Below are positions 26,233 through 35,072 of a stretch of DNA of 37,645 nt, in pieces. Source of the DNA: Dehalococcoidia bacterium (GTDB lineage: Bacteria > Chloroflexota > Dehalococcoidia > Dehalococcoidales > JAUWYK01); the NCBI GenBank assembly GCA_030615865.1, contig JAUWYK010000008.1, positions 1-37,645 of the forward strand, written 5' to 3'. The notes below the pieces were generated by a model. It had not been told where the DNA came from. It did not search any database and saw only the letters and a list, made by a program, of their open reading frames with translations. The stretch's first letter is position 1, and each line of letters starts with the position of its first letter. The translations under genes and the position numbers were made by a program.

Positions 26233-27798
26233 TTACAGCGGCATATTCCCGTGCCGCTTGGGATAAGGCTCTATCTTTTTGCCTTTTATTAACCGGAGTG
26301 ACCTTATCAGGCAACGCCTTGTCTCCCTAGGTTCAATAATATCCTGAACATAGGTGACTTGTGATGCCAGAGCCAGAGTGTCAGCATATAGCTCGCCATA
26401 CTCCTTTATCTTCTGGGCTCTAGCCTCATCTGGGTTCTCCGCCTGCTCGATATCTTTGGTGTAGAGCAAATCTACCGCCTGTTCAGCACCCATGGCACCA
26501 ACCTCAGCCGTAGGCCAGGCAAAAATAAGGTCAGTACCAAACCCGGGAAGTATGCCCATACCCAAGGCAGCCCCCCCATACACCTTTCGCATTAGTATTG
26601 CCACCTTAGGCACAATCGCTTCAGATAAAGCATAAAGCACCTTTGCCCCGTGGCGAATTATGCCGGTGTGCTCCTGAGCCTTACCCGGAAGATAGCCGGG
26701 CGTATCTACCAGCAGGACTATTGGTATGTTGAAAGCGTCGCAAAACCTGATAAACCTGGCTTGCTTGTCGGAGCTATCCACACTCATACAGCCGGCACGA
26801 ACCATCGGCTGATTGGCTACAATGCCAACAGTGTAACCATCTAGTCGGGCAAAACCAATTATTATCTCGCCGGCAAACTCCGCTTTGACCTCAAGAAAGT
26901 CACCATTGTCTACGATATGCTTAATGACCTGGTGCATATCATATCCCTTGGTTGGTTTAACTGGCACTATCTCACCAAGGGCATCAGTAAACCTTTCCGG
27001 GTCATCGCCAGTATCCTTTCTCTCTGGGTGCTCTCTCCAGTTTGAGGGTAGAAATGATAATAACCTCCTTATCTCCTGCATGCACTCCTGCTCACTCTTA
27101 ACCCTGAAATCAACCACTCCGCTAACCCGGGAATGAACCTTTGCTCCGCCTAGTTCCTCCATGCTAACTTCTTCTCCCGTCACTGACTTGATAACCCGTG
27201 GGCCAGTGATAAACATATGGGCTATATCATCCACCATAAATATAAAGTCAGTTAATGCCGGAGAATACACAGAGCCACCAGTACAGTTGCCCAGAATAGC
27301 TGCGATTTGAGGTATTGCCCCCGAGCAACGGGTATTAATAAAAAATACCACCCCAGCGTGTTTCTCATCACTCACCCGATATGGGTCATCACTGCCAGCT
27401 AGCTCAGGCCTTATCACTCTAGCCCCAGGGGAGTCATTCAAACCAATAAGAGGAACCCCCATGTCCAACGCTATCTCATGAATTTTGTATAGCTTTCTGC
27501 CATGCATGTAGCCTTGAGAGCCACCAAATACAGTAGTATCGTGAGAAAAGATGCAGACTACTCGCCCATCTATTGTTCCATGTCCAATTACAATCCCATC
27601 TCCTGGTGCTCCAATTTTATACTTCACTAACATATTAAACTCATTGAAACTGCCCGGGTCGAGAAGCAGGTCTATGCGCTCGCGTGCTGTGAGCTTACCC
27701 TTTTCATGTTCCTTGGCTATTTTCTCCTCACCACCGCCTAGAGCGGCTATTGCCTTGGCTTCGCTAAGCCTTCTGACATACTCTTCCATTGTTTCCAT
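26233..27798 (-). CDS. Acyl-CoA carboxylase carboxyltransferase (beta) subunit
   Basis: This is the 521-residue carboxyltransferase of the propionyl-CoA/methylmalonyl-CoA decarboxylase family. It has both halves of the crotonase-like fold: HDTTVFGGSQGYMHGRK and GLNDSPGARVIRP in the first, and PIVLLVDTPGYLPGKAQEHTGIIRHGAK and ILRKVYGGAALGMG-type sequence in the second. The N-terminal GKLTARERIDLLLDPGSF is typical. It transfers carboxyl groups between biotin and an acyl-CoA. No biotin carboxylase, biotin carrier or membrane decarboxylase gene is in the window, so its partners lie elsewhere. It sits 49 bases from each neighbouring dehydrogenase, which suggests one shared acyl-CoA pathway. Confidence 0.93.
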   Translation of the reverse strand: METMEEYVRRLSEAKAIAALGGGEEKIAKEHEKGKLTARERIDLLLDPGSFNEFNMLVKYKIGAPGDGIVIGHGTIDGRVVCIFSHDTTVFGGSQGYMHGRKLYKIHEIALDMGVPLIGLNDSPGARVIRPELAGSDDPYRVSDEKHAGVVFFINTRCSGAIPQIAAILGNCTGGSVYSPALTDFIFMVDDIAHMFITGPRVIKSVTGEEVSMEELGGAKVHSRVSGVVDFRVKSEQECMQEIRRLLSFLPSNWREHPERKDTGDDPERFTDALGEIVPVKPTKGYDMHQVIKHIVDNGDFLEVKAEFAGEIIIGFARLDGYTVGIVANQPMVRAGCMSVDSSDKQARFIRFCDAFNIPIVLLVDTPGYLPGKAQEHTGIIRHGAKVLYALSEAIVPKVAILMRKVYGGAALGMGILPGFGTDLIFAWPTAEVGAMGAEQAVDLLYTKDIEQAENPDEARAQKIKEYGELYADTLALASQVTYVQDIIEPRETRRCLIRSLRLIKGKKIEPYPKRHGNMPL

Positions 27799-27847
27799 TG
27801 TTACCCCTCCCTATCAAGTATAATCTCAAGCTGCTAAGGCTATTGCC

Positions 27848-29368
27848 TTAGAACAAGTTTTCCTTTTTAACCCACCACGGGAACCACCTATAGTACTCTG
27901 GTGGGTTAACCTTTCTTAGCCCTTCATAGGTTGCCTTAGCCAGTTCAATCCCCCTCCTTCCTCGGTAAAGCTTAACCAGCTTTTTCTGCTCAAGGGACTC
28001 CATTACCCGGTCTAGCTCCTCATCGCTGACATTAAAGTGCTCTTTCAAATCCTCCCGGCTCATATGCAAGCCGGGATTAACTCTATAGTCCTCAGCCAGC
28101 ACCTTGAGTAAGTTATCTTCATCAACTTGAGATTGTTTCACCGGCTCGCTAAATGTAGATACTGGCACCCCTAGCTCCTCGTGGACAATCCTACGAGGCA
28201 TCTTCAAATCCTCTGCCATTTCCCTCAACCCAGCTCTATAGATGACAAGCCTCATTGCCTCCATAGTGCCCCCGGCTATTTCCACAACCTTGGTTAACTT
28301 ATATATCGCCTCAAGGGGATAGAATGGGGTAACACCATCTCCTCCCATAACCTGGATAGCATCTCTAGCTGACTCCGCCGCCCTCTCGCAGTTAAACACC
28401 TTAGCTGCCGCTGAAGCCAAGGCTGAGCCCTGCCCCAAATCTGAAAGATAGGCAGTATAATGGGCAAGCAGCCTAGCCACCTTTAGTTTGATAAACAAGT
28501 CGGCAATTTTAAACTGATTGTTCACTAAATTGATGGTCGGTTGGCCAAACTGGACGCGCCTTTGCCCATACGGAACCACCACTCTTACCAACTCACGAAG
28601 CCAGCCAACCAACTGGGCTGCAATAAGGCTTCTCTCAAGATTGACTCCTTCCATCATTGCTCTCCACCCCTCCCCCTCCTCACCAATCCTGTTCTCTACA
28701 GGCACCGGCACTTCATTAAGGTCTAAAACTCCATTCTGTATATTATCAAAACCGATTACCTCGTTGATTTTCTCAGTGGTAAATCCTGGCATCCCCTTTT
28801 CAACTATAAAAGCGGTAAGATGGCGATACCGGCGTCTATCCTCAGCGTCATCACTAGTCCTGGCATATAGCATGTGTCTGACTGCTACCCCAGCCGAGAC
28901 TATAAACCTCTTCTTTCCCGTAATTATGTATCTATTGCCATCACGCCTAGCCACAGTTTCAATGGCAGCGGCATCAGTACCGGCAAAGGGTTCAGTAATA
29001 CAAATGGCACCTAGTTCGCCCTTGGCAATCCTGGGGAGAAATCTTCTTTTCTGTTCCTCAGTTCCAAACCGCTCAATCTGCTCTAGACCTCCCAGCATAT
29101 TTTGTGTGAATGCGAAACCTACGCCAGGCATTCGACATATTTCCTCTGTGGCGATACAGGCTCCAACCACACCCAGCCCCAATCCCCCGTACTCCTTGGA
29201 AATACTAGCACCGCTGTATCCTCTTTCACTTATGCTACTGAAGATATCCCACGGGAATTCCCGTTTCCACCTGGCTTCCTCATCCCTAGGTATAACCTCG
29301 TCTACAAATTCCTTAACTTCAGCAGCAAATCTTTTGTGCTCCTCGGTCCACCAAGGAAACGGTTCCAT
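27848..29368 (-). CDS. Acyl-CoA dehydrogenase with C-terminal winged-helix-like extension
   Basis: Residues 1-390 form a complete acyl-CoA dehydrogenase: GYSGASISKEYGGLGLG, CITEPFAGTDAAAIETVA, RRVQFGQPTINLV and IQVMGGDGVTPFYPLEAIYK. The YEGT position is A365-G-G-T368, but E245 in GVNLERS matches the catalytic glutamate of isovaleryl-type enzymes. Residues about 415-485 form an extra domain (MSREDLKEHFNVSDEELDRVMESLEQKKLVKLYRG) that reads like a winged helix, followed by an aromatic tail EYYRWFPWWV. GAGGAGGAG stands before the ATG. It is the first gene of the seven-gene acyl-CoA block. Confidence 0.9.
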   Translation of the reverse strand: MEPFPWWTEEHKRFAAEVKEFVDEVIPRDEEARWKREFPWDIFSSISERGYSGASISKEYGGLGLGVVGACIATEEICRMPGVGFAFTQNMLGGLEQIERFGTEEQKRRFLPRIAKGELGAICITEPFAGTDAAAIETVARRDGNRYIITGKKRFIVSAGVAVRHMLYARTSDDAEDRRRYRHLTAFIVEKGMPGFTTEKINEVIGFDNIQNGVLDLNEVPVPVENRIGEEGEGWRAMMEGVNLERSLIAAQLVGWLRELVRVVVPYGQRRVQFGQPTINLVNNQFKIADLFIKLKVARLLAHYTAYLSDLGQGSALASAAAKVFNCERAAESARDAIQVMGGDGVTPFYPLEAIYKLTKVVEIAGGTMEAMRLVIYRAGLREMAEDLKMPRRIVHEELGVPVSTFSEPVKQSQVDEDNLLKVLAEDYRVNPGLHMSREDLKEHFNVSDEELDRVMESLEQKKLVKLYRGRRGIELAKATYEGLRKVNPPEYYRWFPWWVKKENLF

Positions 29369-29716
29369 TTCTCTCCTCCTCTGTTAGACTTTTCTATTTC
29401 CCCTTTTCTATCATAACATTAGTATTCAATCAAGTAAGCTTTCCTCCTAGCCATTATTTGTTTACTACGCCTTTCCAGGCATTCTTATAATGTATCTTCG
29501 CTAACTCAGCCTTGAGCAAGTTTCTTGGTAAAAGCCTTAAATGGACTTGCGCTTTAAAGCAGCCTCATAACCTGCGGGATAAATCTGAGGTATGTTTATT
29601 ATGATACCAAATTATTAAAAATATTAAAAGACTAAACCCACCAATTAGAGAAATCACCTCAATAGGAGTTATAATCCCTAACAGTACCACTTTAAGCTAG
29701 CTAAAGCGGGCACAAA
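29369..29716. other. Intergenic region between divergent genes
   Basis: This 348-base AT-rich gap separates the acyl-CoA dehydrogenase block from the radical SAM gene. I see no protein-coding or structured RNA gene in it. A TATAAT at 29670-29675 could serve the radical SAM gene, and another at about 29486-29491 faces the same way, but both lack a good -35 box. Confidence 0.5.
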
Positions 29717-30751
29717 ATGACACAGCCACGAATTAGGGACGCCGCCCTTTATAGTAAGGTCAATACCAGGATTATATGCCGCACTTGCCAAAGAAATTGC
29801 GAGATACCTAATGGTAAACTAGGCTTCTGTAAAACTAGAAAAAATATTGACGGCAAGCTCTATACCCTAGAATACGGTGATATTTCCTCCATAAGTGCCA
29901 ATCCTATTGAAAAGAAACCTCTTTTCCACTTCTACCCGGGGAGTAAAGCTTTAACCGTTGGCAGTTGGTCATGTAATTTTACCTGCCCGTGGTGTCAAAA
30001 TTTTGATATAAGCAAGTCACCTCAGAACATAGGCAGCGGTAGATATATAAGCCCGGAGAAATTTATACAACTTATAAAGCAATATAATTGTCAGGGAACC
30101 AGCATATCTTTTAACGAACCTACCCTGCTTCTAGAGTACTCCCTGGATGTTTTTCAACTGGCAAAGGCTGAAGGATACTATAATACCTTTGTTACTAATG
30201 GCTATATGACCGTCGAGGCTGTGAAACTTTTAGTGGAGTACGGGCTAGACGCAATGAATATAGACATAAAGGGAGAAGCTGAAACAGTGAGTAAATTTTG
30301 CGGCGCAGATGTAGCCAAGGTTTGGCGCAACGCTGTAGAAGCCAAGGGGCTAGGTATCTGGGTTGAAATAACCACGCTAGTAATACCTGGCGTAAACGAC
30401 AAAAATGACGAGTTGAGAAATATCGCTAGCAGGATTAAAAATGAATTAGGCAGCACCACCCCATGGCATGTTACCGGGTATTACCCGGCATATAAATTTA
30501 GGGATGAGCTTTGCGTTCCACCCACTCCTATCACCACCCTGGAGAAGGTAAGGGATATTGGCAAAGAGGCAGGGCTAAAGTATGTTTATCTCGGTAACAT
30601 ACCGGGGCATCCCTATGAGAATACCTACTGCCCAAATTGTAATGAGCTTCTGATTGAGCGTTATGGCTTCAGCATAACTAAATATAAAATTACTCCAGAT
30701 AAGCGCTGCCATCTTTGCCACCAGAAAATCCCCATAATAGAGAAAGACTGA
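29717..30751 (+). CDS. AmmeMemoRadiSam-type radical SAM enzyme
   Basis: The 344-residue radical SAM protein has C86-xxx-C90-xx-C93 in SWSCNFTCPWCQN, which binds the SAM [4Fe-4S] cluster. An N-terminal cysteine group (C21, C24, C28, C38 in CRTCQRNC...GFC) and a C-terminal rubredoxin-like knuckle (C305, C308, C331, C334) frame it, and IEKKPLFHFYPG is a family hallmark. Such proteins, formerly labelled pyruvate formate-lyase activating, form the AmmeMemoRadiSam set with AMMECR1 and MEMO proteins. Neither partner is in this window or fused to it. The reaction is not known with certainty. A terminator follows directly, so it is probably a single-gene unit. Confidence 0.88.
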   Translation: MTQPRIRDAALYSKVNTRIICRTCQRNCEIPNGKLGFCKTRKNIDGKLYTLEYGDISSISANPIEKKPLFHFYPGSKALTVGSWSCNFTCPWCQNFDISKSPQNIGSGRYISPEKFIQLIKQYNCQGTSISFNEPTLLLEYSLDVFQLAKAEGYYNTFVTNGYMTVEAVKLLVEYGLDAMNIDIKGEAETVSKFCGADVAKVWRNAVEAKGLGIWVEITTLVIPGVNDKNDELRNIASRIKNELGSTTPWHVTGYYPAYKFRDELCVPPTPITTLEKVRDIGKEAGLKYVYLGNIPGHPYENTYCPNCNELLIERYGFSITKYKITPDKRCHLCHQKIPIIEKD

Positions 30752-30793
30752 GCAGCTAGCACTGTTACAATTCTAATATCTGCTGAGTGGAGA

Positions 30794-30828
30794 GGCTGAG
30801 GATTTAAGTTCTCAGCCCCCTTTTAATT
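30794..30828 (+). terminator. Intrinsic terminator of the radical SAM gene
   Basis: GGCTGAG at 30794-30800 pairs with CTCAGCC at 30811-30817, with two weaker pairs inside, followed by a CCCTTTTAATTCTTT run. It lies 43 bases after the stop codon. Confidence 0.75.
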
Positions 30829-30884
30829 CTTTAGAGGTAACAAATCAAGCGTTTGTTGCCTCAGAGCACATTCTTGGACTCTTG

Positions 30885-31556
30885 TTAGCTCTTTTTCATA
30901 ATAAAGAACACCGAGCTATACTGCCGAGGATTCTTCTTGAACATGTCTATTTCCCGCTGCTCATTGTCAAGTGCCACAAGAGCCTTGGGATCATCAGCAT
31001 GTTTTATTCGAATCTCATTAATTCGCTTTTCCAAAGGAGCATAGTATTCAATCCACCAAGTGTCTTCGTGCAATGTGAAATACTCAAGTAGGTCATAACC
31101 GCAACTAGAGATCTGTTCTAGTTTCTCTGTTATATTCCCTATCTCATCATGAACTACGAGGAACCCGTTTGGTTTGAGAAACCGCTGCCACTCCTTGAGC
31201 CCCCTTTGGAAGCCGATTACCCATAGGGAACCCTCGGCCCAGATGATATCGAAGCTTTCATCCGGGAAATCCATATCGAACATTGAGCATTTCAGGGTCG
31301 TAACTCGTTCTGATAGTCCTGCCCTTTCGATCTTTTTGGTAAGTTCATCTAGGGAAGTCTGGTTAATGTCCAACCCTATTATCTGCCCATCGCTCAACCT
31401 TGCAAGTTCCATAGTCGGGATACCTGGACCACAACCTATATCCAGAACGCGGGGCTTATCCAATTTAGGAAGCATGTGAAACGCTTTCCTCGTGTATTTA
31501 CAGAGACCCTCTCTTAGCAGATCTTTATCTATCTGGAGTATTGTTTCTTTGATCAT
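30885..31556 (-). CDS. Class I SAM-dependent methyltransferase
   Basis: The 223-residue methyltransferase has motif I VLDIGCGPGIPTMELA, the acidic motif II IIGLDINQTSLDEL, motif III TLKCSMFDMDFPDESFD and motif IV IIWAEGSLWVIGF, then WQRFLKPNGFLVVHDE. The C-terminal part (ALVALDNEQREIDMFKKNPRQYSSVFFIMKK) is like that of small-molecule methyltransferases. The substrate is not evident and no pathway genes adjoin it. It is read toward the radical SAM terminator and is separate from rtcA, which ends 58 bases upstream of its start. Confidence 0.85.
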   Translation of the reverse strand: MIKETILQIDKDLLREGLCKYTRKAFHMLPKLDKPRVLDIGCGPGIPTMELARLSDGQIIGLDINQTSLDELTKKIERAGLSERVTTLKCSMFDMDFPDESFDIIWAEGSLWVIGFQRGLKEWQRFLKPNGFLVVHDEIGNITEKLEQISSCGYDLLEYFTLHEDTWWIEYYAPLEKRINEIRIKHADDPKALVALDNEQREIDMFKKNPRQYSSVFFIMKKS

Positions 31557-31614
31557 TAATTACCAGTCTCCTTAATACTTGGAGATAACAACAATCCGCC
31601 TTTTTGTTTAATTC

Positions 31615-32688
31615 CTATTGAGAAGAAGGTTTCTTGTTGTGCCTCTGGCCTAGGTAGTAGCCTATGCCCTGAATTTTCACCAGATTCTTATTAACCTCGG
31701 TCTTTGCTCCCAGTATGCTTTCCACAAGCCATAGATTGGTCTCCACATGCTCCGTCAGCCTCGGTATCCGGTACTCGCTAACCCCGTCAGCTAGAGCAGC
31801 ATAAAAAATTAGCTGGTCGGCTAAATTCCGGTCAACTGTAGCCCCGGTGGCTAAATCCTCTACCAGACTCCTAGCTACATATTTGCCAATGTCCTCCGAG
31901 GTTCGTCTTGGCTCACCGGCTCGGTCAGCGCCAATCATACACCCATAACTAGTTTTAGCATATATGGCAAGAGCCGCCCCCCTTTGAAGTGCCAGGGTAT
32001 CATGGATGATTTCTATTTGTGCCCTATACCCGCTTGATTTAAGCACTTCACTGCATTTCTCCACCATCCGCTCACTCACCCTCCTTTGCTTAAGATGAGA
32101 GGCAAGGGCGACTCCATCAATGCTAACTACCTCCCCCTGGCTAGGTAATCTGATTGGCTTTATTTTCCCCACCACCGGCTCCACCTCCACCTCTATAATT
32201 CCGCCACCGCGGGGGACGTAGCCAGGACGAATAATCTTAAGCCTGGCGGTTATACCCATCTTGTCCAGCATAGAAAACAGGACACGCTGCATATGGTAAG
32301 CAGAAGGGGCAAAGTCTTGAAATAAGCCTCCAGAAATCTTGAACTTCGTAGCTCCGGTGGCAAAACAGGCAGCAGGTAAAAGGGTCATAGCCAGCAAAGT
32401 GGTAGACCCGGCGGTTCCTATATCCCATTCATAGCTGCCACTTTTAACCCTTCCCCCGGGGTTAAACTTTATCTCCTTGGAACCAATTTCCCCACCGACC
32501 AAAGTGCCGTGGCACACTTGCTGCAATGCCTCTACTGCCTTAAGATGCTGGGGTCTTAATCCCGGTTTTTCTCTTTTGGCTCGAATATTGGTCAGGTGCA
32601 GTTCCTCACCAAGCAGGGTGGCTAAGCCAACGGCAAAACGAACTATAGTGCCACTCCCCGATTTTTGACCCCCGTCAACATATATCAT
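31615..32688 (-). CDS. rtcA: RNA 3'-terminal phosphate cyclase
   Basis: The 357-residue enzyme converts an RNA 3'-phosphate to a 2',3'-cyclic phosphate using ATP. The N-terminus VDGGQKSGSGTIVRFAVGLATL and NIRAKREKPGLRPQHLKAVEAL are the family signature, and GGGIIEVEVEP is conserved. The histidine that carries AMP is His314 in EHVETNLWLVE. The length is normal. The ATG overlaps the nfeD stop as ATGA, so the two are coupled. The usual partner rtcB (ligase) and the rtcR regulator are absent. Its role is probably in RNA repair or end healing. Confidence 0.93.
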   Translation of the reverse strand: MIYVDGGQKSGSGTIVRFAVGLATLLGEELHLTNIRAKREKPGLRPQHLKAVEALQQVCHGTLVGGEIGSKEIKFNPGGRVKSGSYEWDIGTAGSTTLLAMTLLPAACFATGATKFKISGGLFQDFAPSAYHMQRVLFSMLDKMGITARLKIIRPGYVPRGGGIIEVEVEPVVGKIKPIRLPSQGEVVSIDGVALASHLKQRRVSERMVEKCSEVLKSSGYRAQIEIIHDTLALQRGAALAIYAKTSYGCMIGADRAGEPRRTSEDIGKYVARSLVEDLATGATVDRNLADQLIFYAALADGVSEYRIPRLTEHVETNLWLVESILGAKTEVNKNLVKIQGIGYYLGQRHNKKPSSQ

Positions 32689-33092
32689 TCAGTCCCTTTC
32701 AAATCACTCTTACTGATTTTGCGCACAATGAGCTTGAGCCCTTCTTGGTCTACTACAATAACTTCCTCACCAGCGTCTATTCTTTCACCGGCTGATGTTG
32801 CCTGCCAAAGCTCGCCCTTAATTCTGACCTGACCGTCTAGGGCTAACTGGCTTACCACCTTACCCCGGCTGCCAACCATAGGCGACAGATCAACTACTGG
32901 TTTCCTCCTCAAGGCTCGACTGCCCATCCGATAGATAAAAACAGAAAAGACACCCCACGCCACCATCAAGGCAATAAGACCAGCCAGAGGTACATGAATC
33001 CCTAACTGGGGTAAACCCCAAAGCACAATCGCCACCACGGCTGCCTCCTCGAGCAGGGTGCTAATAATAGCCAACACAAGCCTAGTCGTCAT
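32685..33092 (-). CDS. NfeD-family membrane protein with OB fold
   Basis: The 135-residue protein has two hydrophobic spans at about 5-25 and 34-54. A soluble OB-fold domain follows from about residue 72 (VGSRGKVVSQLALDGQVRIKGELWQATSAGERIDAGEEVIVVDQEGLKLIVRK), the NfeD core. This is the short form that usually works with a stomatin-like or SppA/ClpP-class partner; none is adjacent. Instead it is coupled to rtcA by a four-base overlap. A -10 box (TATAAT on the minus strand at 33112-33107) lies just upstream. Confidence 0.88.
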   Translation of the reverse strand: MTTRLVLAIISTLLEEAAVVAIVLWGLPQLGIHVPLAGLIALMVAWGVFSVFIYRMGSRALRRKPVVDLSPMVGSRGKVVSQLALDGQVRIKGELWQATSAGERIDAGEEVIVVDQEGLKLIVRKISKSDLKGTE

Positions 33093-33106
33093 CTTATCTC
33101 CACTTT

Positions 33107-33112
33107 ATTATA
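33107..33112 (-). promoter_or_regulatory. -10 box of the nfeD-rtcA unit
   Basis: A perfect TATAAT on the minus strand lies 15 bases before the nfeD start. No clear -35 box was found at normal spacing. Confidence 0.45.
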
Positions 33113-33127
33113 GCAGGATGGCTCCTG

Positions 33128-33157
33128 TTGCGGATACTCAAATATGGGTGCTATAAT
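33128..33157 (+). promoter_or_regulatory. Promoter of gatC
   Basis: TTGCGG at 33128-33133 and TATAAT at 33152-33157 are 18 bases apart, 28 bases before the gatC ATG. It is divergent from the nfeD promoter. Confidence 0.6.
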
Positions 33158-33185
33158 TGGCAAATATAACTATATGAGGTAAATA

Positions 33186-33473
33186 ATGAAGCTAAGTCGT
33201 GAAGAAGTGCAACATATTGCCCTGCTGGCTCGGTTGGGGTTGACTGAGACTGAGGTAGATAGGTTCAGAGAACAACTATCCAATATCCTGGAGAACTTCG
33301 AGGTATTACAGCAGGTAGACACCAAGGATATTCCACCTACCGCCCAATCTATCACCCTCCAGAACGTAACCAAGGATGACGAAGTAGCTGCTTCTCTACC
33401 CCAAAGCCAGATTCTAGCCAACGCACCCAGAAAAGATAGAGACTTCTTTAGAGTGCGAGCCGTGCTAGAGTGA
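33186..33473 (+). CDS. gatC: Asp-tRNA(Asn)/Glu-tRNA(Gln) amidotransferase subunit C
   Basis: The 95-residue C subunit holds GatA and GatB together in the enzyme that makes Gln-tRNA(Gln) and Asn-tRNA(Asn). The family features are [21 protein letters not shown] at the start, [19 protein letters not shown] in the middle and a final [15 protein letters not shown] at 33186 has GAGG upstream. It precedes gatA by 96 bases that are filled with a palindromic repeat; in most genomes the two genes nearly touch. No gatB is in the window. Confidence 0.94.
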   Translation: MKLSREEVQHIALLARLGLTETEVDRFREQLSNILENFEVLQQVDTKDIPPTAQSITLQNVTKDDEVAASLPQSQILANAPRKDRDFFRVRAVLE

Positions 33474-33492
33474 TACATTATAAGGGAATGAT

Positions 33493-33572
33493 GAAGGGGC
33501 TACGCCCCTCTCAAGAAATTACTTCCCCCTTCCCCTTAATAAGGGGAAGGGGGATAAAGGGGGATAGGGTTG
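33493..33572 (+). repeat. Dispersed palindromic repeat, copy A, between gatC and gatA
   Basis: The element contains a small hairpin (AGGGGC at 33495-33500 with GCCCCT at 33504-33509), a linker CAAGAAATTA and a perfect 13-base inverted repeat (33525-33537 with 33541-33553, CCCCCTTCCCCTT around AAT). It ends GGATAAAGGGGGATAGGGTTG. Copy B at 35556-35681 shares the same order. The final TTG is the gatA start codon. No transposase is present, so the element is of MITE or REP type. Confidence 0.75.
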
Positions 33573-35027
33573 ATACTAAATCAACTGACAATTCACGAGG
33601 CGCATAGGCTACTTAAGACTAAGCAACTGTCATCAGTTGAATTAACCAAAGCTAGCCTGGAGCGCATCTACCAGGTAGAGCCAAAGGTTCATGCCCTGGT
33701 TACCATTACTGATGAGCTGGCGCTAAGGCAAGCCGAAAAGGCTGATGAACTTATTGCCACTGGTGATACCCACCCCCTTACTGGCATCCCGGTGGTAATT
33801 AAAGACAACATGTGCACCAAAGGAACACGAACCACCTGCTCGTCAAGGATGCTGGAGAATTTTGTGCCACCTTACGATGCTACAGTGGTAGAAAAATTAA
33901 ATGACTGTGGTGCAGTAATTATAGGCAAAGCCAATATGGATGAATTTGCTATGGGTTCATCTACAGAAAACTCTGCCCTGTTTGCTACTCATAACCCCTG
34001 GGATTTAAGTCGAGTCCCCGGGGGAAGTAGTGGCGGCTCAGCAACTGCGGTGGCTACTGACGAGACCACTTACGCCTTGGGCTCAGATACCGGAGGTAGT
34101 ATTCGCCAGCCGGCTGGTTTTTGCAGCGTTACCGGTCTAAAACCTACCTACGGCAGGGTAAGCCGATATGGCTTGGTTGCCTTCGCCAGTTCCCTTGACC
34201 AGATTGGACCGCTGACCCGGGATGTTACCGATTGTGCCCTGGTGCTGAATGCTATTGCTGGCTATGACACCAGAGACGCTACTTCAGTTCCTTACCCCAC
34301 GCCTGATTACACTCAATGCCTGACTACCGACCTCAATGGGCTTCGCCTTGGTGTGCCCAAGGAGTATTTTGTTAAAGGGATGCAGGCTGAGGTGGAAACA
34401 GCAATACGAACTGCCATTAACAAGCTAGAGGAGCTAGGGGCAGGGGTGGAATGGGAGGTATCCTTACCCCATACCCCCTATGCCCTGGCAGCATATTATA
34501 TTATTGCTCCGTCCGAGGCGATGGCAAACCTAGCTCGCTATGACGGGGTAAAGTATGGCTTCTCCTATCGAGAGACCGATAATATGTGGGAGGCGCTGGA
34601 AAAGACCCGCCAGTATGGCTTCGGTGCCGAGGTAAAGAGGCGCATCATGCTGGGCACCTATGCCCTGTCCGCCGGTTACTATGATGCCTGGTACCTCAAA
34701 GCCCAGAAGGTCCGTACCCTGATACGGCAGGAGTTTGACCAAGCCTTTGAAAAATTTGATGCCCTGGTAACCCCGACCTCACCCACCGTCCCGTTTAAGA
34801 TAGGCGAAAAGGTGGACGACCCACTCCAGATGTATTTAAGCGATGTCTGCACCCTGCCAATAAATATTGCCGGACTGCCGGCTATTTCTATCCCGGCTGG
34901 CTTCGCCGATGGGCTGCCGATAGGCATGCAGATTATCGGAAAGCCATTTAGCGAAGAAACCCTACTCAAAATCGCCCACGCCTACCAGCAGGCAACGGAG
35001 TGGCATAAGAGGAAACCCAACATCTGA
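33570..35027 (+). CDS. gatA: Asp-tRNA(Asn)/Glu-tRNA(Gln) amidotransferase subunit A
   Basis: The 485-residue amidase releases ammonia from glutamine and delivers it to GatB. The Ser-cisSer-Lys triad is K78 in VVIKDNM, S153 in VPGGSSGGS and S177 in [14 protein letters not shown]. The [24 protein letters not shown] segment is highly conserved. The start is TTG at 33570: the family N-terminus ([20 protein letters not shown]) begins there, an in-frame TAA lies at 33555-33557, and no ATG is near. Both the G-rich ribosome-binding region and the TTG are the right edge of the repeat between gatC and gatA. Confidence 0.95.
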   Translation: MILNQLTIHEAHRLLKTKQLSSVELTKASLERIYQVEPKVHALVTITDELALRQAEKADELIATGDTHPLTGIPVVIKDNMCTKGTRTTCSSRMLENFVPPYDATVVEKLNDCGAVIIGKANMDEFAMGSSTENSALFATHNPWDLSRVPGGSSGGSATAVATDETTYALGSDTGGSIRQPAGFCSVTGLKPTYGRVSRYGLVAFASSLDQIGPLTRDVTDCALVLNAIAGYDTRDATSVPYPTPDYTQCLTTDLNGLRLGVPKEYFVKGMQAEVETAIRTAINKLEELGAGVEWEVSLPHTPYALAAYYIIAPSEAMANLARYDGVKYGFSYRETDNMWEALEKTRQYGFGAEVKRRIMLGTYALSAGYYDAWYLKAQKVRTLIRQEFDQAFEKFDALVTPTSPTVPFKIGEKVDDPLQMYLSDVCTLPINIAGLPAISIPAGFADGLPIGMQIIGKPFSEETLLKIAHAYQQATEWHKRKPNI

Positions 35028-35072
35028 AATAGGGGTGTGCGAGACTCAAAAAACAGAACGGAGGAACCTAAA

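Noticed and set aside
28518..29387. Long plus-strand open frame (289 codons) opposite the acyl-CoA dehydrogenase
   Set aside because: It mirrors the codons of a well-conserved gene, has no recognisable domain and no ribosome-binding site; the dehydrogenase explains the region.
29440..29640. Possible small RNA or tRNA in the long intergenic region
   Set aside because: No cloverleaf, CCA-type end or strong hairpin with a T-run could be found on either strand.
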